From contig JAEUWP010000445.1 of assembly GCA_018524725.1 (NCBI GenBank), positions 42,142-106,141 on the forward strand: 64,000 nucleotides of DNA, given 5' to 3'. The stretch comes from Podaxis mareebaensis (lineage: Eukaryota; Basidiomycota; Agaricomycetes; Agaricales; Agaricaceae). The first letter of the stretch is position 1. Every line of letters begins with the position of its first letter. The notes beneath the pieces are model-generated. The model saw nothing but the letters and a program-made list of their open reading frames with translations. It was not told where the DNA came from and made no database searches. A program made the translations under genes and the position numbers. This document shows, one piece after another, positions 1-12,618 of the stretch.

Positions 1-3000
1 TGGAAGACAAACGACCTTCACCTGTACGCCTATCGTCCGTATGTGATCTTTGAATCGCGTGTTGTTGTTTCTCATCACCCAGATTCTTTTGGCTAAGCAG
101 AGGGTGCTGACCGCACGTTACAGAACGTACGACGCTGCCGAGCGTTACAAGTATAACCATGGTAGCCGATCGACTTGCGGTCGAAGAACCCAAGATTCGA
201 GCGAGTTTCTCCCCCTGGTGAGGACTATCTAATTCCGGACGTGCACCCCTCCGGCAATCCCTTAATTGCGCACTGACATTCAAAGCGTCCATTGCAGGGC
301 TACTATACATATCTGCTGTGGATAGACAGAGGTGTCGGACTCAACTTTCTGGTGAACCATGCTTTTACGAAGGAATATATGTGGACCTGCCAATCTCATG
401 GCACGACAGCTCAAATCTCACCTTAACGGTACAGGCGCGGGCAAGCAAAGTCAACCAGTTTAATATCTCAAAGACGGCTCGTGAGAATTAAACCCTATCC
501 CGGCACGAGACTCAAAGTGACGAAATGAGTCGAAAAACACATTTCCCATATTTACCCATGTGTTTTTGGCATTTTTAATGCACCATAAACGTCAGATCAC
601 ATCAACAGGACAGGTTTTACCACGTCGACAGGCTCAGAACCATTAGCTGAAGAGGATTTAGACTGATTGTAAAGTTCGGGAATGTTTCGCTTGGCCTTTT
701 TTCGTGGAAGCGGCATTGGAAGAAAAGTGGAAGAGCTGGGTTGATTATTTTGCATTTTTTTTGCAAAGTTTTCTTACGCAATAACCGCTCGTTAAATTTC
801 TGTAACTTTCGGGGATCAAAATTCCCTTATCGAAAGGAGTCGATTGCACATACATAGTTTTAGATTTTCTGAAAAATTTTCGGCATTTTGCCAAAATTTT
901 CGGACTCAACCACCTTAAATGAAAGTTTTTGAGTCAACAGCTCATTAGTTTTCTGAAAATTATATATCATTCGAAAGCCCTTGATGAGATCTATCGATTG
1001 GTATGGGTTTCGTGACACTTGGAACAGCTCGGAAAACTTAGCGGACTCTGCTTGCCCGCGACTGTACCTCTTGCATCGTTCCAGGGAAGGATGTGATGGC
1101 ACTTTAAAAAGTTATCATTGAATGCAAACCCGTGGCGTTTCATCTAACCTCTTCGGCCTCTTCGTCGACATGTTGCAGGTTTTCAGCCATTTTGGGTCCA
1201 TCACCGTTACTCCACTGCTTGTATTGTCAAAGACCTCCTGAATACGGTGTGCGTAGATTAGGTGACGTGTTAGATACGTTCTCACACGGATCTGGAATCC
1301 AATGTATCATGATGGCGTTTGACACCGATTATGAGAGGACTAATGCAAAAAAGCCTCACAGCCTTGACAGCTCCAGCGCTCTGAGCTATAATACTTATTT
1401 TGGCTTCTGGGTGAGGTGACTTACTTCGAGTCGATGAAGCCCAATTTCCATCTTTTCGCCCGAATTCGGCGGTGATACATGTTCCTTGTCTACCGTTCGA
1501 AACCTCCAAATGCATCTCTGCAGATTCCGGGGAGTCCCTCGAACACGTTCGGTGATGTGGTCTATTCAGCAGTACTTAGACATTGGAAACTGAGAGAAAA
1601 ACTTGTTCATTGGGAAAGGCGGGGTTTCACCCGAGAAAAGGCTACTTCCAATGCGCACTGAGAAGGGTCAGACACAATCATGTCGTTCACAAAGATTAGC
1701 TTTCAAAACCCGCATCCCACAGTATAATCATCTTAGCCTAATTACCGCCGCAACCCCCTGGATGACCGCTTCTCCCCAAACCATGCGCTTGGAGCGGCTC
1801 TGATATCAGGAAGGACGATTGTACGTCAACAATTCTGTCGTTCTCAGCTACGCCGACGCGGCAGCCACGCTGTTAGGCTAGGCCACCTATACCTGCAGTA
1901 GTACCTCCCTCCTGAGTTATTGTCTACTCGGTTATGGATCGAATCTTAGTAGCCACGCTCATTCAGTTTGCGTTATCAACCTCCCAAATTCAAATTCACA
2001 TGCAGGCGCCTCCCAGATATCTTCACCATAGACGGACGATCGGTAACAGGATCACAAATTATCTTCAGATTCTGCAGCCCGATACCTAATAAGCCTGACC
2101 GCCGAGCGTGATTCTTGCAGGACGCGGTAGCCAAACAGGGTGATCAGCTCCGACTTGCGTCATGAACGGAGGTCGGTATAAGGAAAGGTAAGTGAGAGAG
2201 CCAAGTTCAGTCGCCCAGTGTGCTTATCCTTGGAAAGTAACTGTAACGAGTCACCTGATGTGGCGTTTGAGCGCCAAAAGAGCAACAAAGCGTCTATCAT
2301 CGACCCAAGTTTAGAACCGTTGTCCTCGGCCAGATCTTCCGATTGAGTCCTTGTAATTCCTCCAAGCGAGCCGTGAAGCACCTCATTGATATAATATTCA
2401 TAAACAGTTCATTGTCCCATGTGTTAAGTTAATTAGCCACAAATTTTCATCCGCTGCGTACTCTGATTACAAAGACTTGGCAGAGCTTGGTCGCGCCCGC
2501 GTCCTTCATGACCTCCGAACTATCTTGAAAAGCACTCGCTGCTTTCCTTGCCTCCTGCTTCATTTCCAGTTCCTTCGGAAGGAATCTGACAGGTGATATC
2601 CGGCTTCGAGTTGTCTCCTTGTACCATGTCGTGTCCTCCCCCCCCCAGAGACTTCGCCGTATATGATGGAGTTTCTCGTTCTTCCTCGACAAACGAGGAC
2701 ATCAACTCACGAGTTTCGCCGGGGAGCTGTTCGCCACGGAGAGTCTGAAGTATTAATAAAGTCGTCTGCTAGATCGGACGCTTCCGAGGCGCTGGGAATG
2801 ATTAATGATGTGCTGGGCGCAGAAGTGGACAAAGGGAGATTGGATGTAGCCTATATAACTTCGGTCTCCAGATCTGAGGTTGTGGGAGACTCACCTGCGT
2901 CTCCCGACTTTCCCGACTCCTGGAGGAGCTTGACTGGGGTCAGACGTCCTTGATTGATTTGACCACTCACACATGCAACATGATACCGCCCCCGGCGTCC

Positions 3001-4333
3001 AAATCCCTATTGCACGTTCCAATCAACTACTACGCTTTTTATTGCTCACGTCAAGTTTCGTTGCCCGGTGAAGAGGTGTCTATTCCCGCAAATACTACTG
3101 CAAGGTAATAACAAACCTGCTGGGACTAGCCCGGACCCGATCATCCGCTCATCCGGCCTGCGAGGGTTCGGGGTACACAAGTGCTATGCGCGCCATTATG
3201 GAGCGCACTTTTATCCCTGAAATGGGCGATGAGAAAGCACCCATGTGAAACCTGGTTTAACCCCTCAATGTGTTTTTACTTCGCCTTCTTTGATGAAGAT
3301 ACCTCCAATGAGTGTCTCGTGGTCCCCAGAGTCGGCTCTCTCTAGCTCCCGAACTTGCCAATTGCTTGTGATATCCCGTCAATCGTTCTTTCATGTAGTT
3401 TCATTCAATGGTGCAACTGGAAACAGTACAAAACTCGGGTATGGGACATGATGCATGGCCTCGGGGCCGACCCCTCGGGGATCCATGATTCGTGTCCGAC
3501 TCCGCCAACTCAATTTTTCTGCGTAACATTGAACGTGCATGTACAATGTTCTCTACGATCCTGCCTGATCGCATTTCTACCCCGGCTGATTGACGTGGCC
3601 GGGTGAATGAATGGTACGGTATTATCAAGGCTTTCGCTACATTACAGAAGGCGTTGGGGGTACATATCAAGTCTGATGTGCAGCAAGAACGTACATGTTT
3701 GGAATGACACCGGCTGTTAGAGGCTGACCGGCAGCTGTTCCAACGCTTGCAATTGAATGACATCTTCACTGGATCTCCGAGCCCGAAGCCATGAGGCTTG
3801 AAGCTTGAAGTCTGAAGATGAACATAGTCGGGTCCTGCTCTAGCTTGCTTTACAAGGGTTGTGGGGGCACCTCGGCCAACACGGGAGGAAGTGGTGGGGC
3901 AAGATTAGAAGGGGTAATAGGCACCAAGCGGTCGTTTTCTCTCAATGCTGCTCTTTCTGGTCGTTGGACATTCGTACGTGCAGCTGGCTCATGCGTCGAG
4001 ATCCCTCAAGGCCTTTCAGGGATACCTTAAGCAGCATAAATTCGAGGGAGTGTTCTGGTGAAGTGGAACTGTCGGGTGGCATTGCTAGAGGATTGATAAA
4101 GTGGAACGTCTTAACTATAAGATAAGCTGCAGGTTGACACGGTGAAATACTTGTGATAGAAACTTCCAGAGGACTGATTGCATCTGGAGGCAACGGACTG
4201 TTCGGCGGTAATGTGGGATCAAGGTAGAAAAAAGCGGATCCGTACATCCGGATTTGGTGTATTATATGATGGTTACTGAACGGAACGTCTACCTCCCAAA
4301 AAGGATCTAAAGTCGCGGATGTGCGATGTAGCC
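1..4333. other. Gene-poor region, no recognised gene
   Basis: Only short open frames occur here and none resembles a known family. One stretch on the minus strand (about 2960 to 2450) has plausible splice donors near 2892 and 2727. Its last part reads as a lysine- and glutamate-rich segment that could be coding, but I do not recognise a product and cannot assemble a convincing model. A run of ten C lies at about 2637-2646. Nothing resembling a transposon was seen. Confidence 0.5.
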
Positions 4334-4637
4334 TCATGCGGCTTTTGCCTGTTCCTCAGCCAAGGTGATCTGTCGAAGAGTAAGTAACATTCTCCTCTGG
4401 CAGTGATTTCAGCACCGCGTACCTGTGGGCCGCCCTTTCCATTCTCCCACTGTTGATACCTCAAAAGGGTGAGTCCACGCTTCTCAGCAGCCAGACGTTG
4501 CTCCTCCTTGAGGGAGGCACGGACAGCACGTGCGGTGATTTGCGCGTACTTGTTGTAGCTAAAGCATTTGTGAGCATAGATGTGTGTGAGGAGAGGTCGG
4601 ACACATACGTGAAGACGCTTCGCCAGGCGCTGCTCAT
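4334..4637 (-). CDS. ATP15: Mitochondrial F1F0 ATP synthase, epsilon subunit
   Basis: Small subunit of the central stalk of the F1 motor in the mitochondrial matrix. Exons on the minus strand are 4637-4609, 4558-4423 and 4369-4334, separated by introns of 50 and 53 nt with GT-AG borders. They join in frame to 66 residues, the usual length for fungal epsilon. The protein starts MSSAWRSVFTYNKYAQ and carries the family signature of an SYxxYAxI-like N-terminus (here TYNKYAQI), the ARAVRASLK helix, and RYQQWENGK before the C-terminus. It ends ITLAEEQAKAA. The first exon encodes only nine full codons, so exon-by-exon inspection misses it. The start lies 195 bp from the divergent Rab start, so both probably share one promoter region. 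The assignment rests on recognition of the RYxxWENGK block and on the size. Confidence 0.9.
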
Positions 4638-5658
<1,021 letters not shown>

Positions 5659-8600
5659 CTCCGCTCTTATAAATATGGACCAGCCACACCATGCGTCAAT
5701 GCTTCGGTGTACGCTCTAAATCCCGGTCATTTCTCATCCTTTCTTCTAGAATGATCTCGCTCAGCCATCTCTGTGATTGCCCCATTGACCTTTCGTCTCT
5801 GTCATTGGCATCTCGACTCATGGAACCGTAAAGTTCGATTGATGACCATTTCAACGGATATAGGGCACTTCGTTACCTGATGCTCCCAGTCGCATGCACC
5901 TGGTCCGCACACGCGCAGACCTTCGCTGCGGATACCCTCATCATCATGTTATCTCTACATAATTAGAACGGATATACTCGGTTTCGTCGACAACGATCTT
6001 TGGTCACTGACAATAGTCATATCTAAGGAATCAAAATGTTGATGGTTCGAATGCTAAATTGCCTAAAATACCGCAGGGTCAACAATCACCTGCGTTCAAT
6101 GTCGGCCGTGTAGTGCGCAGAACATCTGCAGGTATCCAACTAACCTATATCAGGATTCGTATATCCAACGTATATCCAACGCCATCACACTACATAGAAT
6201 TGAGGGAATATATAGCTTGTCCTCAACAACTGGTGCTTGCAACACAGAGATTTATCTCGCTCCGAGCTACTGTATCTATCTCATGGGGGTGATCATCACC
6301 CTTAGCCTCGAGTCCGCACCACACGGAGAGTTGATAATTATTATCTCCGGTTGGTCTGTGCGGCGCCACCTTCGCCATAAGTTATGCCTTCTGTTGTTTC
6401 TGATTCTTCTACTGCTGAAGCCAGCTTCAGAGAATCTTTGTTTCACAACGTTCCACATCACACATGCATCCCAGTTGGCCGCACACCAGTTGACTATATC
6501 ACTACTTTTATTTATAACTGACGCGGTGTCGTCATGAGGTGGTGGCCAGCGTGTCCAATCGTTACCCTGTTGGTAAAATGTCATCCCCGACAGGCTTTCA
6601 AAGTTTCATGGTGACGCCCAGCTTCCAGGTGATTTGAACAGCCTGGGACTCTCAAGTCTTCCTTTGCAAGTCTTATATACTTCATAATCAACGAAACCAT
6701 CAGTCGCTCTTCCATATCAGCTGTAAATGATAAACCTTCTTTAGCATCAAATCTCCCCGGTGGCTGGCCGAAGTGACTGTATTGGTTATATCCATACAGA
6801 CTGGTTCCTCGTAAATTTAGCTTTTGGTCGATAAATATATTGATCTAGGAGGCGGCCCGTTAGGTGTATCCTTGCTTCGGAAGCTGTGACATCTGATAGG
6901 TGAACGCATCAATACACGACCTCATCATTGATCTCAAGAAGCCTACGTACAAGTCGGTGAGCAAATCATACTCCCCGAGCGCTAGGTTCCCAAAGGCACG
7001 TAAACCAGTTGGGACAGAGCTCACCTGCTCTCATCTGTCCAACGACCTGCACTTCTGGGTCTACAGAAGTGTCCAACGCGTCTCGGTGCAACATTTAGGA
7101 CGCCATTAGGACTTAGCTCGGTGGTAATTTGCAGGGAAGCTCGTTATTTTGAAAGATAGGGTGACTTACCAAGATCTGAGGCAGGACCTCAGTCCCCGTT
7201 TGATACATTGGCTGAGAATCATGCGCCAGTGGTCATCTGAACCCGTCACCAGGACTTCCTGGTTCTACGGGATCCGCCACAGGAAGGGATGAACCAAGAA
7301 CCCGTCCAAATGCCCCATGGTGGAGATCAAGCAAAATTTCTTTGTGTTTTAGAAGACCAGGGCCAAACTCACACCAGACCCGACTTCACGAAAATCACCT
7401 CGGGCTTCCCGTCCAGTCAGATAGCATCTGATATCCGATTTTACCGCCTCCCCCAAACTACACAGATGAGGGGTTAGAACGACATGCTCCGTAACGCCCG
7501 CTCGTCAAGCCGTCCGTCGTACAAGGCTGGGTATATCTCCCGTGTAAAACAATAATAAGCTTGCTGCAGCCTTGCCGTAGACACTTGACACCGCCATGAA
7601 GGACAGCACAGATCTTTATATCGCCGAGGGAGGGGGAGAGAATTTTATGTCTTCTCCCGCCTGCTGCGGATGAGGCGGTACCAGGTATTTGCAGGATGGA
7701 GACTCATCGAGTGTTACCGGACGCAACACTGCTTGGTCTTGGCGGGTCCCCCGGCAGCCGAGACTCATGGCAGACAGCCGCCCTGTGTTTCAGATGATAT
7801 GCAATTCAGAGTCAGGTTAACATTGTCCTCAAGGCACGGGATGAGGGCGGAGGACGGCTTCATATATCAAATTACTGGCGTGCGCCGACGGACGCATGAC
7901 TGCCAGCGCCACATGACTTTCACCTTCACTCCGTGAAGGTCTCAAGCCAGAGCTGCCCTTAATCGCGTCATCTTGGTGAAACAATTCTTAGGCGGGTGCT
8001 TTTTCTGACTGTAAGATGTAGCGCTGCCTAGATGACAATAAGTGTAATGCATACTGAGAAAGGGTCTCTCGTTGGGACGGGGAACTTCGGTCTGATTATA
8101 GCCATTGTCTTCGTGGTTGAAATAGTAGTGTCTATTAATCAAAAGTCGATATCAACAAGCAGCAATTATGGGATGAAAAGCCTAAGATGGGCCAAGTTGA
8201 AAATGGGGTATAATGTGGTATCAAATTTGGTACTAAAAAGTATGAAGACAGAATTATTTAATATACAATAAAATAGTCTCGTAATCAAAACTTCAATCGC
8301 GAAACCGTAAGCATGAGAAAAGGCGTGAATATCAAAAGCGTCAAAGGGATGAATGGGCGTGTCGAAGGTGTGCGTGTCGTCATACCAAAGCCGAGGGAAT
8401 CCGTGACACGAGGTGATTGGAGTGGGTGAAGGTTGGCCCATTCACACAGGGAATCAGATCTCCCTACCACGCCAACAAACAATACACCGAAGAAGATGCA
8501 ACCTTAAGGCTGATGGGGAAGGATTAAGGAAATAAAAGTCCGCTTCAAGGGGAGAACAAAGGAAAGTCGGATCTATCCTTCCATTCCCCTAGTAAAGGGG

Positions 8601-8695
8601 TGGGTTCAAGGCCCAAGTGATAGAAGATGGCCGACGAGGCTGAGCAAGTAAATCAAAGGCAGAGGGGTTTGAATGCTGTACTAGATTTTGACTGA
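5659..8695. other. Intergenic region, nothing recognised
   Basis: Three kilobases between the Rab gene and the phosphatase. Open frames are under about 110 codons on either strand, have no family resemblance, and are not joined by convincing splice sites. A tRNA-like TGGTTCGAATGC string at about 6045 has no matching A box or cloverleaf. Confidence 0.5.
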
Positions 8696-9298
8696 CTATG
8701 ACTGTGTCCTGCCCAGCGAAACTCTTGCATATTCATGCAGTTGCTGGACGAAGCCGAAATTGGGCTCCGCGACCCTCCGTTTGCTTTTGATGTACTGCAC
8801 GGCCTCTGCAGGCGTCCAGTTGTACTGCGCCATCAAAAACGCGGCAACGACACTGACGCTCCTGCTGATTCCCTCCACACAGTGGACGAGAACTCGAGCT
8901 TGGGGATCCCGCGTTAGGGCGTCTCTGATCCAAGCCGTCGTTGTCGGCAAGTGAGCAGCAAGCTCAGCGAAAGGAAGATCTTCTACTCGTATCTGTAGAC
9001 GAGCGGGTTGGGCTGGGAGAAGAGTAGGTGGTGGTTGGAAGATTTTGTCAGGGAGGGTGGAGAGGATATGGGTGATTTTGTACTGTGCAAGACAGACTGG
9101 GTTTTCGGCGAAAGAGAGGTCAGAGATGTAGAGTCTTGGGATAATCTCTGATGCGTTGCGCGACTGCTGGTTGGCATACGTCGGCGAGAACGGGGATGCA
9201 GAGGGAGGTGGATTATTTGAGGGGTCGGCTGATATCGGATTGCCGCTGGTAGGCGTCAGAGACCATTGGCTGTATTGCCCTCCGCGATGATAAGACAT
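8696..9298 (-). CDS. Dual-specificity protein phosphatase (cysteine-based)
   Basis: Small DSP that removes phosphate from Tyr and Ser/Thr residues through a cysteinyl intermediate. The single-exon frame is 200 residues. Residues 1-50 are Ser/Pro/Asn-rich and probably disordered. The catalytic domain runs from about residue 52 (IIPRLYISDLSFA, the usual DSP opening) to the end. The active-site loop HCVEGISRS matches HCxxGxxRS, and the general-acid Asp is probably in the EDLPF segment upstream. The downstream AQYNWTPAEAVQYIKSKR helix is typical of atypical DSPs. No CH2, MAPK-docking or rhodanese domain is visible, so the substrate cannot be guessed. The start chosen is the first ATG of the frame. 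The downstream neighbour, eIF4A, is on the same strand but about 1.7 kb away. Confidence 0.93.
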   Translation of the reverse strand: MSYHRGGQYSQWSLTPTSGNPISADPSNNPPPSASPFSPTYANQQSRNASEIIPRLYISDLSFAENPVCLAQYKITHILSTLPDKIFQPPPTLLPAQPARLQIRVEDLPFAELAAHLPTTTAWIRDALTRDPQARVLVHCVEGISRSVSVVAAFLMAQYNWTPAEAVQYIKSKRRVAEPNFGFVQQLHEYARVSLGRTQS

Positions 9299-11038
9299 GT
9301 TGGGTTGAGCAACGTATTGGTAGGGGTATTGCGTTGGGTAAGTTGCTGGCTAGATGAGTGAAAGAGTATGATCAGTACTGTTCGCTCTTATACCAATGGC
9401 GTTATGATGGAAATGATGATGGAAGCAGACGAGGTGTTGGAATCGACGTGAAGCGTAGAAGGATGCTCCAGTGAAATTAAAAGATGTGAAGGTGGCGCGC
9501 TAAAATAGCTAACGCGCGCAAGCCCACGGAGTAGATGGTCCGTATACCAGAGGGGGGTGAAAGGATCAAAGCACCGGAGCAGAAATGGACCGCTGACGCC
9601 GGAGTGCATCAAGTTATAATCAAGCTGAACTCACCATAGCTATTTTGACACTCAACATCCAAGGGCGAGTCCGGCGTACTGTGATTGCGCGTTACTCCAC
9701 GCAAAAGGCTCTTTTAGGCGAAAACCGAGAGGGGGTTGGCAACAAGACAAACTAGGCGAGTAGTGCAAAGAGTGCCGCACAGCACCAACGGAGGAACGTT
9801 GGGGATTTTGACTTGTGCTTTTGACGAGGGTCGGTCAGAAACAACAAGCAAAGGGGGTAAGGCGAGTTGTGGTCGCGGTCGCGGTCGAACAGATGTGGGA
9901 ACAAGATGGGTGATTGATGCGGACAAGGGTCGGTGGGGGTATTTGAGTAATCGAGCAGCTTGTATGTCGCTGTTGAAGTGTAGTGTTACAGCCTACCTGA
10001 CACAACGCCGGGTAGGTCACCCTCACCACGGTCTGGGAGTAGCAGGGAGGGGGGAGTTGGCGGGTGTTAAGGAATTCAACCTGACGATCAAACGCCCAAC
10101 CGTCGCTCTTTTAGCAACTCGCCAAGGGTAATTGCCCCGAGCCGACATCAATTGCCAGTGTTTGTAAGGCGCACCGGTTTGGGCGTATCGTGTTATATGA
10201 CGGAACAGGTGAGAAAAAGGAGCCAGGGCCTGTACAAAAATAAGGAGAGAGCTGTCTTCGAGTCGGAACCTGAGATCTGGCCAATCGTGCGTTGGACTAG
10301 CAGCCGGACATTGGGTCTGGACAACCGAAATTGCTCAGCCCCACCTTTTGGCTATTATGCTGTGCACACGGCCATATTTGGTGCTGTTGCTGTGCACTTT
10401 GCTTGATGGGGATGATGCTGTGTACCCGTTTGTCGGAAAAACACAAGCTATCTTTACCGTCAAGTTCCAGCCTGGCCATGGCGGTCTTCCGCCATTGTTC
10501 GTGAGGAGAGGTCCAACGCTGCATTGATCCAGACTGACGGTACCTAATTTCAGGTTTGCATTCCCACTCAAGTCTCTTTCATCTTTGCATCACGATTCTT
10601 CAGGTTTTATCATTCACACCTTCCGTGGATGTTCCTCGGTGAATGGGATTCCCGCCTGTCTTTCACTCCGACTTCATCAGATAGGCACTTGTCTTCTTCC
10701 CAATCTTACTATAAACATGGTGATCCGCAAGAGATAAATCGATGGCGTCGGCTGGCCGATCATGTATATCCACACACACACTCCTAATACATTCTGCGAG
10801 TAATTACTAGACGAAAACAAAAACGAAGCGTTAGACTAGTCGTGGTGGGGAGACCTTTTGAGATATGTATTGTACGGAGAAGACGTGGACGGGACATGAT
10901 GTCGGTCCGTCAAAAATCAGATCATAAGCGTGAAGGGAACACAAAAGAAACGAAGAACCGAGGACACGACGTAGTGATTAGATGAGATCACTAGGGAGGA
11001 GGCATTAGAAATAAGGCGTATCAAATTGAGGCGAAAAC
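9299..11038. other. Intergenic region, nothing recognised
   Basis: The part near 9299 should hold the phosphatase promoter and the part near 11039 the eIF4A 3' untranslated region. A 131-codon open frame at 9736-10131 on the plus strand is low in complexity, resembles no family and lacks splice continuity, so I do not call it a gene. Confidence 0.5.
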
Positions 11039-12618
11039 TCACGCGACGTTGAGAGGCATTTCGTCAATCTGGGTGTTGTAGAATTCTGATATGATCCATA
11101 TAGTTGAACGTCAAGCATCAATGAGGAGTAAGAATAAAAACTTACGCTCAATATCTCGCAGCATTCTCACGTCCTCATTGGTGACGAAGTTGATGGCGAC
11201 ACCCTTTCTTCCGAAACGACCGCCACGACCGATACGGTGGATATAGTTCTCGCGATTGGTAGGAAGATCGTAGTTGATAACGAGCGAGACTTGCTGAACA
11301 TCGATACCACGGGCAAGCAAGTCCGTTGTGATGAGAACACGAGATGACCCAGATCGGAACTCCTTCATCAGGATTTCTCTCTGCTTCTGTTCCATGTCCC
11401 CGTGCTGTGAAGAATCATGAGCGTTGATCAACCCCACCCATCACCACACTCACCATGGCAGACACCGTGAACTCCCGCGAGTGCATCTTCTCTGTCAGCC
11501 AATCGACTTTCCGTCTGGTGTTACAGAAGATTACGGCTTGAGTGATCGTGACAGTCTCGTAAAGATCACAGAGAGTATCCAATTTCCATTCCTCCTTTTC
11601 GACCGCGATGTAGAACTGCTTGATACCTTCAAGGGTCAACTCGTCCTTCTTCACGAGGATGCGGACAGGATCACGCATGAATTTCTTGGTAACTTCTAAG
11701 ACATCGGCGGGCATAGTGGCGGAGAGAAGGACAACTTGGGTGTCCTGGGGAAGCAATTGGAAGACTGAAGTGTCGTCAGAAGCGTAATGACTCTGTATGA
11801 CGTGAATCACTCACCCTCGTAGATCTGATCCTTGAAACCACGGGACAACATTTCATCGGCTTCATCCAAGCAGAAGATCTTGATGTTGTCGGTCCTCAGA
11901 GCACGGCGGTTAATCATATCGTAGACACGACCAGGTGTTCCAACGACGATATGGACGCCCTCCTGGAGCTTAGCCATGTCTTCGCGGACGTTGGTGCCGC
12001 CGACGCAAGCATGACATTCAATGTTCATGTAATCGCCGAGGGCGATGACGACCTTTTGAATTTGCTGTGCAAGCTCGCGGGTAGGGGCCAGGATAAGGGC
12101 TTGTGTACCCTTGATGTTCATATCAAGCTTATGGTGAAGCAAATACTCAGTATGGGGCCAGTTACCGGCGTTAGTAAGCACTTACTTGCTGGAGGATAGA
12201 AATGGAGAAGGTAGCGGTCTTGCCGGTACCCGACTGAGCCTGAGCAATGACGTCGTGTCCCTTAACGACTGGAACGATGGCGCGTTGTTGAATGGCGGAT
12301 GGGCGTTCAAATCTAAAGGCCGATATGTATTGAGCTCCAATTGTACACAGGTAGTATAAGAGCACTTACCCGTATGCATAGATACCACGAAGCAACTCTG
12401 GTTTCAAATCCATGTTGTCGAAACTATGATTTGAAGACAAAGACATCAACTATAACCCCCTCCCCTGTGATCGCAGGGAATCGCACTCACTTATCTACGA
12501 CCTGGTCCCAGTTGGACTCGATCTCGTTTTCGGCGACATCTTGGAATTCTTCTCTAGAGTAGGATTAGACTCAGGACGGGCACCTGAGAATAAGAAGTAG
12601 ATATACGCACGCTGACAT
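11039..12618 (-). CDS. TIF1: ATP-dependent RNA helicase eIF4A
   Basis: DEAD-box helicase of the cytoplasmic cap-binding complex eIF4F; it unwinds 5' leader structure for ribosome scanning. Exons (minus) are 12618-12611, 12553-12491, 12423-12370, 12312-12186, 12127-11815, 11764-11454, 11404-11146 and 11085-11039. All seven introns are 49-67 nt and GT-AG, and the phases close to 393 residues, matching the family. Motifs in order are the Q motif around [10 protein letters not shown], motif [40 protein letters not shown] and HRIGRGGR. The end DEMPLNVA lacks the usual three further residues (often DLI). The first coding exon is only 8 nt (Met-Ser and two bases of Ala). The exon 2 to 3 join gives VVDNFDN where most eIF4A have VVDKFD. 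I see no lesion, and high conservation makes the call secure. Confidence 0.97.

Noticed and set aside
6030..6070. tRNA-like B-box string (GGTTCGAATGC)
   Set aside because: No A box at the right distance and no cloverleaf could be drawn.
9736..10131. 131-codon plus-strand open frame
   Set aside because: Gly/Arg-rich low complexity, no family resemblance, and a competing open frame on the other strand.
11424..11699. Plus-strand open frames opposite eIF4A (also 11951-12199)
   Set aside because: They are antisense shadows of conserved helicase exons.
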